In this document: positions 56,901-64,000 of the stretch, piece by piece | How positions within the stretch are numbered: position 1 is the first letter of the stretch | Layout of the letters: each line of letters starts with the position of its first letter | Origin: Rugamonas rubra | Lineage (GTDB): Bacteria > Pseudomonadota > Gammaproteobacteria > Burkholderiales > Burkholderiaceae_D | Reading direction: 5' to 3' | Assembly (NCBI RefSeq): GCF_900114705.1 | Contig: NZ_FOTW01000009.1 | Coordinates: 103,519 to 167,518 of the forward strand | Length of the DNA stretch: 64,000 bases | Made by a program: the position numbers and the translations under genes | The notes under the pieces: model-generated | The model's database searches: none | Told to the model about the DNA's origin: nothing | Seen by the model: the letters and a program-made list of their open reading frames with translations, nothing else

Positions 56901-57548
56901 CACCATGTAGATAAAGGAGAAAGGCAGATAGACCAGCGCCAGCACGCACACGCCAGCCGCCGACAACGCAAACGGCAGCAGTCGCGGCCACTCGACGCGG
57001 CGCCAGACCGCTTGCCAGCCATCCCGAAACACCAGCAGTAGCAAGGGCAGTGCGCTGGCACTACCGACCGTCGATCCGGCGTACCAGATCGACCAGGTGC
57101 GCAAGTAACTGGGCGACTCGGCCATGGGCAACAACCAGGCTGCAAGCGACGCGCCGGCAAGAGGTGGCACGCAGCATCCCAACAAGAGGAAAGTCAACCA
57201 TTGTTCGGGGCTATGATCAAACGCCTGGCCGACGCCGCGGCGTCCGAGCAACCAGGCGCCGACCAGGCTTTCCAGCAAATTGGGCGGGACAAACAGCACC
57301 GCGCGCGCCGCCGGCACGCCGGCCAAGCAGTTGGCCAGAAAAATCGCCAGGCCGGCCGCTCCAAGTAAGGCCACGGCTCTGCCTGGCCGCGTCAACAAGG
57401 TCGCCATGAGCAGCGCATTCACATTCCACAGAATGGCTATGCTGCCGGGCTGGCGGGCCAGCCACAGCGCAGAGAGCGCCAGCAAAAAAAAGCCGGCAAA
57501 GATGGCGAGCAACTCCAGCGCCCGCCGCTGCGTGGCCAGCCGACTCAT
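53988..57548 (-). CDS. MASE1-PAS hybrid histidine kinase, HPt lacks its phospho-His
   Basis: 1186 residues. MASE1-type integral membrane sensor (about 1-300), two PAS domains, HisKA with His588 (MSHEIRTPL), HATPase ([23 protein letters not shown]), a receiver with VLLIDRDNHSR and AVLIDSSQ, a second receiver ([24 protein letters not shown]) and a C-terminal HPt-like helical domain in which the expected HxLKG reads RTLRATMDTLHA, with Arg at the phospho-His position. So the last relay step must use another HPt. Its ATG overlaps the SBP gene stop (ATGA). Confidence 0.88.
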   Translation of the reverse strand: MSRLATQRRALELLAIFAGFFLLALSALWLARQPGSIAILWNVNALLMATLLTRPGRAVALLGAAGLAIFLANCLAGVPAARAVLFVPPNLLESLVGAWLLGRRGVGQAFDHSPEQWLTFLLLGCCVPPLAGASLAAWLLPMAESPSYLRTWSIWYAGSTVGSASALPLLLLVFRDGWQAVWRRVEWPRLLPFALSAAGVCVLALVYLPFSFIYMVLPLMMAAVTLSLEAMALLVWLVSLVMAAVMASPYFAAPPFSSDWQVLLIYAPMLLTLIPPLLLAVSRRQERTRERARLQAEVALDESHRELQVIIDNVPAMIGYWTADERNRFANRACQLWFGMDGAALRGQSLRAVLDAKRYGRIAEHISAVLAGETRQFELQLTDPEGAGRQAYVSFVPDRVAEQTCGFYSIVTDITALKQAQLAEHAARKQLQAIIDSASEFAIIATDSSGLIEVFSTGAERMLGYRAQDMEGRVPFVRLHEPGELSRQHHALAPAEAWFDGFGALVARARHGVADRREWTLVRQDGSPIAVDLVMTAIRDQEGAITGFLGIAHDTSAQRQLREFLTSAKEQAEQASQAKSSFLANMSHEIRTPLNAVLGLAQLLEHTALSAVQRDYLTKISGAGHSLLGILNDVLDFSKIEAGRMELYAAPYELDSVLTAVAGIIGIGAADKPLRLIIDVAADVPQMLEGDAPRLQQILINLCGNAIKFTERGRIVLSVKVATAAMGEAKLVFSVMDTGIGMDQQQQQRLFTAFSQVDGSMTRRFGGTGLGLAISRRLVELMEGTIDLTSTPGGGSTFAVRLPLRPSLASPREAVGVAARVLLIDRDNHSRAAVAGLITRAGGYCEAHGDMPPGPLAEHYDAVLIDSSQFDPGRPVAAPLIILANPFDPRARVEWPSSAQLLARPVTQGTLSRALRALMSAAPADAGTAMEQPSARLAGIRILLAEDNALNQLVACELLRYEGALIDVVDDGQQAIERLRGHADDYALVLMDVQMPVMDGVAATQVIRHQLGLTLPILAMTAGVLEIERHACLQAGMNDFIAKPLELPQMLATILRWAAAPPASTSAFDVSHLMPADVADPQRLRRLRALVASTLQVAMEQAASAHQHWEAGRFDDLARGYRTLRATMDTLHAEQFASAALAVERAAGAAQGTGLPGLMALAEQRLRECEALAVAWCGAGAVAAQR

Positions 57549-58471
57549 GCGCCCTCCCGGCGGCGGCGGCAGCGCAGCAGCGCCGCCGCGCACAACGCAG
57601 CGGCGAACAGTGCCGCCGCAAGCAATGCGGGTCCGGCGCCACTCATCGGCGTGGCCCGCTCCAACGGCGGCATCCAGCGCGCTAACAACGCGCTGCGCTC
57701 GGCCGACGTGATCTGGTGCAGGCCCCGCTGCAGCAGGATACCCAGCTCGGGCCAGTCGGATCGATAAGCAAAACACAAGGCGTAATCAAAGCCCACGGGG
57801 CCCAGAGCGCGCAAGTCAAACCAGCGCTGGCGGCGACTGACAAAGGCGATGCTGGCCTGGTCGGCCACCACAGCAGCCACCGTTCCGGCGCGCAGACGGC
57901 GCAACGCCTCGGCATCATCGGCGACAGCAACCCACGTTACATCGGGGTATCGTTCACGCACGTAATGCTCGACAGCATACCCCTTGCCCACCGCGACCGG
58001 ACGGTGCGTCAAACTCTCCAACGTGACTGCGGCGCTATCCGCACGGACCACGAGGATGGCGGGCACCAATATATATGGGGAAGTAAAGGCAAGGTAAGCC
58101 CCACGCTCAGGCGTGGGGCGCAATGACGTTATCAGGTCGACCTCACGGCGCTTAGCCAGCTCGAGGTTGACATTGAGCGATTGCGCCGCACTCATCGCCA
58201 TCACCAAACCCGTCTTTTTCTCGATCAGTTGCAGGAAATCGATCGACAACCCTTGCGGCCGACCGTCCTCGGCACTGAATACGAACGGACCATAATCCGC
58301 TTCCGGCGCGACACGGATCGGCTGCGCAGGACTAAACGTGGCGGCGCTCGCTGGCAGAACGGCGCCGAACCAGCTTGCCGCCAGGGCAATCAGCAAGCTT
58401 GCGACACCCAGCGCGGGCCGAACCCTGCGTTTTACCCCCCGACCTGCCACCACTGCAGCGAAGGCGCTCAT
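57545..58471 (-). CDS. SBP_bac_3-type periplasmic binding protein with C-terminal membrane helix
   Basis: 308 residues: N-terminal membrane/signal segment (about 18-43), a bacterial extracellular solute-binding family-3 domain (PIRVAPEADYGPFVFSAEDG, GLSIDFLQLIEKKTG, VDLITSLRPTPERGAYLAFTSPY) and a C-terminal hydrophobic segment (LLAAALFAAALCAAALL) before RCRRRREGA. Such two-anchor domains usually occur inside BvgS-like kinases; here it is a separate gene overlapping the MASE1 kinase by four bases, so it likely works as its sensory subunit. Overlaps the receiver gene upstream too. Confidence 0.85.
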   Translation of the reverse strand: MSAFAAVVAGRGVKRRVRPALGVASLLIALAASWFGAVLPASAATFSPAQPIRVAPEADYGPFVFSAEDGRPQGLSIDFLQLIEKKTGLVMAMSAAQSLNVNLELAKRREVDLITSLRPTPERGAYLAFTSPYILVPAILVVRADSAAVTLESLTHRPVAVGKGYAVEHYVRERYPDVTWVAVADDAEALRRLRAGTVAAVVADQASIAFVSRRQRWFDLRALGPVGFDYALCFAYRSDWPELGILLQRGLHQITSAERSALLARWMPPLERATPMSGAGPALLAAALFAAALCAAALLRCRRRREGA

Positions 58472-58863
58472 CTGCGTGCAGCCAACTGTCGTTCGAGCTT
58501 GCCGATTGCCTCGAGCAATGCTTGCGTGCTGAAAGGCTTGATAAGAAAACCGTTCGCCCCCAGCTTGAGCGCCGCTTCAACGGTCGGACGGTCGCGCTGG
58601 GCCGATACCATCAGCACCATGCTTGCAGGTAAATGGCCCTTTAGCCACTCCAGCAAGGCCAACCCGTTGCCATTTGGCATCATCACGTCCAGTAGAACGA
58701 GGTCGGACTCGCAATGTCGTAACTGTTCGACTGCGGATGACGTGCTGCTAGCTTCGCCATCGTAGCGATAACCTTCCTCCAGCAGGGTCAACCGCAACAA
58801 TGTACGCATCATTTCATTGTCATCGACAACGAAAACGCTCAAAGCATGCTCTTGCCGCGGCAT
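58468..58863 (-). CDS. CheY-like single-domain response regulator
   Basis: 131 residues, one receiver: VFVVDDNEMMR, LVLLDVMMPNGNG with the phospho-Asp, SAQRD and the Lys in LIKPFS. It heads the seven-gene run and overlaps the SBP gene by four bases (ATGA). It could shuttle phosphoryl groups between the kinases, or act on the flagellar motor with the chemoreceptor encoded 190 bp upstream. Confidence 0.9.
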   Translation of the reverse strand: MPRQEHALSVFVVDDNEMMRTLLRLTLLEEGYRYDGEASSTSSAVEQLRHCESDLVLLDVMMPNGNGLALLEWLKGHLPASMVLMVSAQRDRPTVEAALKLGANGFLIKPFSTQALLEAIGKLERQLAARR

Positions 58864-59053
58864 AGGCCTCCTCTCAGTTCATTCAAACTATACCGCATTT
58901 ACGCGTGCAAAAAACACAAGTTGCGGCGGCAAGAATGCGAATGTTCTTGCCGAACGGGCCATAGCGCCGCGTCGGCCGCGCGGTGCGCCGCCGATGCAGA
59001 CCAGCGCGCGCCGTTCGGCGGCAGGCAGTCTGGATCGCAAGGGCAATCTCTGT

Positions 59054-60676
59054 TTAGCCGTGGACTAGGCGCATTGGCACCGGTTTCATGGCTGGCCTAT
59101 CGTCGGACTGCCGCGTTTCATTTTCACGGGACTCAAGGTTGAACAGTCCGACCACCTCGGCCAGCGAGCTCGCCTGCTCGCGCAGTTCAAGCGCTGCCGA
59201 CGAAGCCTCTTCAACGAGTGCCGTGTTTTGTTGAGTCATGCTGTCCATCTGACCGATGGCCCCGTTGACTTGCTCGATGCCGCTGCTTTGCTCCGCGCTA
59301 GCAACGCTGATCTCGCCCATTATTTCCCTAACTCGCTGCACGCTGGCGACGACTTCCTGCATTGTCGTACCGGCCTGTTGAACCAACGCGGAGCCGCTGC
59401 CCACTTTGTCGACCGAATCGTTGATCAGTGTTTTGATTTCCTTTGCCGCCGCGGCAGAGCGCTGTGCCAGATTGCGCACCTCGGTGGCTACCACAGCAAA
59501 GCCGCGCCCCTGTTCGCCGGCACGCGCCGCTTCCACGGCCGCATTCAAGGCCAAGATGTTGGTCTGGAAAGCGATGCCATCGATCACGGAAATGATGTCG
59601 ACGATCTTCTTCGACGAATCATTGATCGATTCCATGGTCTCGGTCACTTGCACCATCACTTCACCGCCTTGTTGGGACACTGACGAGGCCGATTGCGCAA
59701 GCGCGTTGGCCTGGTGGGCGTTGTTCGCGTTTTGTTTGACGGTCGATGTCAGCTCTTCCATAGCGGTGGCAATCTTTTCCAGCGATTCGGATTGAAGCGC
59801 GGTGCGCGACGCAAGGTCTTCATTGCCGCTGGCGATTTCGCTCGATGCGCTTCGGATCGACTCGGTACCCTCGCGCACCTGTCCAACAATCGATGCCAGG
59901 CTGTCGCGCATGGTCTTAATCGCAAATAGCAGGCTCGACTTGTCGTCCTGCTTGATATCCACACCAATCCCCAAATCTCCACGGGCGATCTTGTTCGCTA
60001 TGTCGGCAGCGTAGGCTGGTTCTCCGCCAAGCTGCTTCAACAGCACGCGCTTGATCAGACCTGCGGTCAATACACTGATGATAAAAGCGATCGTTGCTAC
60101 GATCATGCTGAGCTGGCGTGAGGTAGCTGAGCGCGATGCGGATAGCGAGGTGGCGTCATCCATTTGTTGCTGAGTCTTTTTTACCACGACAGCCATGTCC
60201 GCCACTATCTGTCGCCGCAAAGGGCTGCACTCGTTGACCAAGAAGTTGCTGAAATCTTTCATGTTGCCAGTTTCACGCAGTTGTCGAGGGCGCTTTAGCG
60301 CTTCGCCCATTGCGAGCAGGCCAGCACGTACTTTGGCAAACTCAGGGTCATTGCCATAGACCGGCGTCAACTTGTCCAGTGCGGTAAGGTAGATCGCTTT
60401 TTGCTCATCGACTAGGGCAAGCTCCTTGTTCGCTTGGGCCTCATCGGTGAATATATACGCGTTGCGTGCAGCCAGACCAGTTTGCGCCAAGGCTTCGCGG
60501 GCCTGATAAAGCGGCCCAAGGCGCTCGGCGGATATGCTGTCAAGTTGATTGACCGCCTGCCCAATCGACGATATTCCTGTCAAGGTGATCGCCGCCATTA
60601 TCAGTATAAGTGCGGTTAGTAGGCCGAAAGCGAGGGAAAGCTGCGTACCGATTTTTAGAGCTTTAAAGGTGTTCAT
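59054..60676 (-). CDS. Methyl-accepting chemotaxis protein
   Basis: 540 residues: TM1 (about 8-30), four-helix-bundle periplasmic sensor, TM2 (about 185-207), HAMP, and the signalling domain with the conserved tip [38 protein letters not shown]. It senses a ligand or redox state and controls CheA. ATG 60676 ([13 protein letters not shown]) fits the family; the frame is open upstream but without similarity. No C-terminal CheR pentapeptide was seen. Confidence 0.92.
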   Translation of the reverse strand: MNTFKALKIGTQLSLAFGLLTALILIMAAITLTGISSIGQAVNQLDSISAERLGPLYQAREALAQTGLAARNAYIFTDEAQANKELALVDEQKAIYLTALDKLTPVYGNDPEFAKVRAGLLAMGEALKRPRQLRETGNMKDFSNFLVNECSPLRRQIVADMAVVVKKTQQQMDDATSLSASRSATSRQLSMIVATIAFIISVLTAGLIKRVLLKQLGGEPAYAADIANKIARGDLGIGVDIKQDDKSSLLFAIKTMRDSLASIVGQVREGTESIRSASSEIASGNEDLASRTALQSESLEKIATAMEELTSTVKQNANNAHQANALAQSASSVSQQGGEVMVQVTETMESINDSSKKIVDIISVIDGIAFQTNILALNAAVEAARAGEQGRGFAVVATEVRNLAQRSAAAAKEIKTLINDSVDKVGSGSALVQQAGTTMQEVVASVQRVREIMGEISVASAEQSSGIEQVNGAIGQMDSMTQQNTALVEEASSAALELREQASSLAEVVGLFNLESRENETRQSDDRPAMKPVPMRLVHG

Positions 60677-61037
60677 GTTCGTTCTTCCGAAAATAGATTG
60701 AGGACTCAATCTGTCACAGGCAGATCGAGTGAAACAACGGCCGTTGGCGGCACATGTGGTGGGTTTTGAGGCGTCGCGGAATTTGGGCGATGCCAAGCAT
60801 TCCGTCGATCCCCTTATTGGATTGTTCTTGCGCCGCGACGGTACTCATCGAAGTCGGGCTTCTCCGCCGTTGCGCCGCAGCGCGATGGCAGGATCGATGG
60901 CGTGTGCTGGCCATTTTTTCTGTGCCTCGTCAGCGCCTATTGCCGCTGTTGTTGCGCAGGGCTGTCAGACTTCCGCTCGCGTATCCTGCTTTAGTCAAAC
61001 CCCTCTTACATTGGCCGGCCTTGTTGTCATCCAGCGC
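60677..61037. other. Intergenic region before the chemoreceptor
   Basis: About 360 bp. Open frames in several directions exist but none resembles a known protein. It should contain the MCP promoter; no convincing sigma-28 or sigma-70 box was identified by eye. Confidence 0.3.
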
Positions 61038-61451
61038 TTAATCCTTAAACATTTTCAGCAAGGTTACTGCCGGTGACGACGCGCCGATCTTTCGATCCGT
61101 TTTCGCGGCGTCAATGACTTCCACCAACTGATCGTATTTATCCGCTTGCCGATGTTCAAGATTGGTCATGTTCATGCTCCAGCGCGTAAAGGTGCGGAAC
61201 TTGGCCGGCTCGTTGTACAAAATGCGGGAATTCTTGTGGCGCGGATCCTTCTCGATCTTCTTGTACAGTGCATTCAAGGTCTCCAATGGACCTTCCAGTA
61301 CCTGCAAGAACCAGCCACCGTTGTAGAAGAGACTACCTGTCACGTCGATGTGCTGGTTGTTATTCTTGGCGCTACGTTGGATTTCGTTCAGGTCCTCAGA
61401 GGACATTTTTCGGGTTGATTGACTGACGTAAACAAGTTGGTTGACGGACAT
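61038..61451 (-). CDS. BLUF-domain blue-light sensor
   Basis: 137 residues; the whole protein is a BLUF domain with short tail. Flavin-site residues line up with AppA: Tyr8, Asn32, Gln50 (in FLQVLEG), Trp91 and Met93. BLUF proteins bind FAD and change hydrogen bonding around the Gln on blue light. With no output domain it must act through a partner. The gene lies 68 bases downstream of the MerR/B12 regulator on the same strand, like BluF/BluR-type pairs. Confidence 0.92.
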   Translation of the reverse strand: MSVNQLVYVSQSTRKMSSEDLNEIQRSAKNNNQHIDVTGSLFYNGGWFLQVLEGPLETLNALYKKIEKDPRHKNSRILYNEPAKFRTFTRWSMNMTNLEHRQADKYDQLVEVIDAAKTDRKIGASSPAVTLLKMFKD

Positions 61452-61519
61452 TTGATCACCTATAGATTTAGATATTTCATGCGGGACATGCGCGGAGATG
61501 GAGCCAGGACATTTAATCG

Positions 61520-62500
61520 CTAAGTTCTCCTTACCTGTCCAAACGGGTTTTCTGAGGTGGTGGCCGGCAACTTTTTGGGCAGCGGCCTCGCCCGCTGCGG
61601 ATACTTTTCCCGGCCATAGTTGTGGACCGCATCAATCACGTTCTGCAAAGTCAGCAGTATGCTGATTCCTCTTGGGGAACGGTCCAGTCCGACTGCACCG
61701 GCACCGCCTATCCAAATTTCCACCTGCGGCGGCACCACACTGCGCAGTTCTTTTAGATAAGGCAGAATGCGGCGCTTTGGAAACGCTTCGCTAAAGCACA
61801 GACAGACGATATCTGCGCGATAGTCGGCAGCAGCAATGGGTATTTCTTGAACAGGCGTCTGGGCGCCCAGCGAAATGCAGCATGCGCCGCGCAGCGACGC
61901 CAACGCGTTCACCATGAGGATGCCCAGCGTATGCAGCTCGCCGGATGGCGTTGTGATCAGAATGCGGGGCTGGCCGTCGGGTTTGGCCACCTGCGATATT
62001 TCCTCTCGGATCAATCCCTGTATCATTTCCGAATACACGTGCTCATCTCGAATCCCAATCTTGCCTTGCTCCCAGGCAGTTCCCACAGCACCGTTCAGCG
62101 CACACATCACTTCCACGACGAATTTTTCCAAGCCGAGGCGCCTGACTTCGTGCTTCAGTCTACGATCCAGAGCGCTGCGGTCACGCAATTGAATCATGGC
62201 CATCAACTCGCTCACCACGAGAGAGTCGACATGGGGCGCCGACGTCCTGATGCTCTGGGCCTGCAATAGCGATTGCAACGCCTCCTCGCTCAAAGGAACC
62301 ACCTGGGAGGGACGCATGCCGCTGTCGATCAAGCGCTTGATCATCTGGAGGCGGATCGTTTGGTGCGCAGCATAAGACCGATGGCCGCTTCCATCTCGCT
62401 CCGGCACGGGGAAACCATATCGTTCCTCCCACTTGCGCAACACTTCCTTGGAAATGCCGGTACGCAGTGAAATTGCTGCGATTGTGCAAATATCCGCCAT
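61520..62500 (-). CDS. CarH/LitR-like MerR regulator with B12-binding domain
   Basis: 326 residues: MerR HTH (5-75, ICTIAAISLRTGISKEVLRKW, HRSY), helical domain with W143-x9-E153-H154 (the Wx9EH cap of adenosylcobalamin photoreceptors) and a cobalamin fold with E188-L-H190-T-L-G193 (ExHxxG, axial His). These are the determinants of CarH/LitR regulators, which bind AdoCbl in the dark and release DNA on light. It directly precedes the BLUF gene, so both likely share a light response. Targets unknown; no carotenoid or photolyase gene is in the window. Confidence 0.9.
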   Translation of the reverse strand: MADICTIAAISLRTGISKEVLRKWEERYGFPVPERDGSGHRSYAAHQTIRLQMIKRLIDSGMRPSQVVPLSEEALQSLLQAQSIRTSAPHVDSLVVSELMAMIQLRDRSALDRRLKHEVRRLGLEKFVVEVMCALNGAVGTAWEQGKIGIRDEHVYSEMIQGLIREEISQVAKPDGQPRILITTPSGELHTLGILMVNALASLRGACCISLGAQTPVQEIPIAAADYRADIVCLCFSEAFPKRRILPYLKELRSVVPPQVEIWIGGAGAVGLDRSPRGISILLTLQNVIDAVHNYGREKYPQRARPLPKKLPATTSENPFGQVRRT

Positions 62501-62679
62501 GGCGCCCTCGTTTTTCAGCTAAATGTCTTAGACAAAAGTATGAATCATTCGCGGGCCTACCGCAACAAATAATTTCAATTGGGAATTAATAATTTCAAAT
62601 TGACAACAATATGCGCGGCAAGGCCCATGTTCAGGAATGCCCTGAGTGTTGTGGAAATTAGATCAATGATGGCTTCCCC

Positions 62680-63525
62680 CGATGGGCAGGCTGCGCCGTA
62701 CCGCCACCATGTTCAGCAAGATGGACCGCGCCGCCTCCCGGAGATTCGGGCATTGGCTTGTCGACCTTCCCGTCGAGCTCGTCCGGCGTGGCCTCGCCGC
62801 CGGGCACGCGCCGCCTGCCCCAAGCGTCGTAGTCCAGCGCCTCGGCACGCGCGCAGTCCCCCCCCCCCCGCCAGCGCGATCGGGCTGCCCAGGTGGTCGC
62901 GGTAGACCCAGTTCAGCCCGGTCTAACGGGACGGACGGTCGATCTCCATACCCAACCCCGGCGGCCAGCAGGTCTTCACCGTCGTCGCGCCGCCGACGCT
63001 CTCGACCTCCTGCGCGCCGGCATGGACCACGCTGTCCGTCACCCGGCCGCCCTCGCCGCGTTCCTGGCGCGTGCGCTGGCACTCGGGGCCGTAGACGAAG
63101 TCGGCCGTCGGCCCGCCCCTGGCTAGGCGCAGCGGCATGTCGAAGCTGGTTCAGCTGACCGTGCGGCCCGCGCCGCCGGTCTAGTTGCCGTTGGCGTCGT
63201 AGGTGAGACGGCCGTGGCCGCCGATCGAGTCGACCGCGTGCGGCCGCTTCGCCTCCTTGCCCTGCGGCGGATAGCGCAGCACGCCGTCTCCCGCGCCCGG
63301 CTTGGCGGCCAGGTAGCCGGCGGCGGCGTGGCCGAACATCTGCGCCGGCCGCGCCGGCGTCCGCATCTCGCTCGACTTGAGCCGGTTCAGCTCGACCTCA
63401 TACTCGATCAGCACCAGGGCGGGGTCGCCCAGCGATCTTGCGACCCGGCGGCTCGTAGCTGACCTCGGTGACGTTGCCGCTCAGGGCGCCCGTGCCGGCC
63501 AGGTTGCGAACGGGTCGTAGCTGAT
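62680..63525 (-). pseudogene. RHS gene remnant with frame breaks
   Basis: Minus-strand frames show RHS-family text in pieces: GRLTYDANGN, RHS-like segment with MFGHAAAGYLAAKPG, then ADFVYGPECQRTRQERGEG, VKTCWPPGLGMEIDRP, and LNWVYRDHLGSPIAL. Stops (for example near 63181 and 63125) and frameshifts separate them. The order matches the end of an RHS shell before its hypervariable tip. The 158-bp repeat lies at its upstream end, as at 37 kb. Confidence 0.75.
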
Positions 63526-63683
63526 GTCATAGCCCGAGAATCGGCCTTCAACCCACTCGGTGAACGTAGACGGCCTGCTTGGCCGTTGCAATTTGCACCA
63601 AACTCTGAAATTCAACGAAGATAGGCAAAAATGCTCGCCTTTTCAACTTGTTCTGCGCGGATCGGCCAAGCGCTGCTGGAGAG
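63526..63683. repeat. 158-bp repeat, copy B, cut by IS66 end
   Basis: Partner of 37624-37781 (about 89% identical by eye). It ends exactly where the IS66-type terminal repeat begins (63683), whereas copy A continues with different sequence, so the IS66 element may have inserted at this point or the repeat ends here. Confidence 0.8.
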
Positions 63684-64000
63684 TAAGCGTCTTCCCAGCG
63701 CCGTCTGGACTGCCTGAACAGCGTCATTCATGATCGAATCTTGGCACAGCATTTGTGCCCACAAATTTCGATTATGGACACAAATTTTCAACCGATCATT
63801 TCCACGAATGCGCGCGGCCACTATCGCCAGCACCCGCTGGAGTTCAAGCGCGCGTTGGTGGCGCTGTCGCTGGAACCGGGGGCCTCGGTCGCTCGCATTG
63901 CCCGCGACCACGGCGTCAACGCCAACCAGGTGTTCAGCTGGCGCCGTCTTTATGAGCAAGGCCGCCTCGGCGTGCCTGCGTTAATGCGTGACGATGGCTT
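63683..64000 (+). mobile_element. IS66-family element, left end
   Basis: Begins GTAAGCGTC (63683-63691), the conserved start of IS66 terminal repeats. About 80 bp later an orfA/TnpA-type gene starts. The element continues beyond the window. The 8-bp target duplication cannot be checked without the right end. Confidence 0.75.
63774..64000 (+). CDS. tnpA: IS66-family transposase accessory protein TnpA (partial)
   Basis: The first ~75 residues, running off the edge: HYRQHPLEFKRALVALSLEPG, ASVARIARDHGVNANQVFSWRRLYEQGRLG. This is the IS66 OrfA/TnpA helix-turn-helix protein, similar to IS3-type OrfA. It is normally followed by tnpB and tnpC. ATG 63774 fits the family start. Confidence 0.85.
   Translation, partial: MDTNFQPIISTNARGHYRQHPLEFKRALVALSLEPGASVARIARDHGVNANQVFSWRRLYEQGRLGVPALMRDDG

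Noticed and set aside
60729..61076. Plus-strand frames upstream of the chemoreceptor
   Set aside because: No similarity, odd composition and overlap with the BLUF gene end.
1..64000. CRISPR arrays and rRNA genes
   Set aside because: No regularly spaced short repeats and no rRNA-like sequence were noticed on either strand.

Overview
The window looks like chromosome of a high-GC betaproteobacterium, most likely Oxalobacteraceae (Massilia/Duganella/Janthinobacterium type). That is inference from gene families and codon use; no rRNA or other taxonomic marker is present. Long spurious open frames on both strands are a by-product of the GC content and were ignored.

Layout. 1-3.8 kb: a TonB-dependent receptor running off the left edge, a Fur-box-like site, a divergent AraC/PchR-like regulator and an AI-2E/PerM-family permease. 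3.8-9.8 kb (minus strand): a likely copper-handling operon (DUF2946 protein, STN-containing TonB receptor, MbnP, MbnH, TonB). 10-12 kb: LysE-type exporter and MocR regulator. 12.1-21.9 kb: a compact thiazole/oxazole-modified microcin (TOMM) cluster with a 177-residue precursor that carries a Tat-like N-terminus and the core CCCCTPCCC, followed by a B12-type radical SAM enzyme, F-protein, YcaO, SagB-like dehydrogenase, a 720-residue orphan, a Rieske oxygenase and an alpha/beta hydrolase. From the F-protein onward every gene overlaps the next.

22.1-37.9 kb lies between two near-identical 3' halves of a tRNA-Cys gene and looks like an accessory island. It holds a nitrilase-fold protein next to an IS5-like fragment, a complete IS1595-type element with apparent target duplication, a GNAT/DUF1778 toxin-antitoxin pair, a second copper/metal-uptake cluster (DUF2946, copper-uptake-associated protein, TonB receptor, hydrolase, SCO1), a TnsD-tail-like protein, a PepSY/TonB-receptor pair, and a deletion-born STN-TonB fusion that is a scar of a second copy of the 3.8-9.8 kb operon.

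38-62.5 kb is sensory and regulatory: an RsbQ-like hydrolase with a PAS hybrid kinase, a 1513-residue hybrid kinase, a seven-gene minus-strand run mixing stand-alone periplasmic binding proteins, hybrid kinases, a CheY-like receiver and c-di-GMP enzymes, a chemoreceptor, and a two-gene light-sensing module (BLUF protein plus CarH/LitR-like B12 MerR regulator). 62.6-64 kb holds a decayed RHS gene, a 158-bp repeat also seen at 37.6 kb next to another RHS remnant, and the left end of an IS66-family element.

The best candidates for something undescribed are the TOMM cluster (Tat-like leader, no transporter, B12-radical SAM plus Rieske tailoring, 720-residue orphan) and the permease-less binding-protein/hybrid-kinase/c-di-GMP operon.
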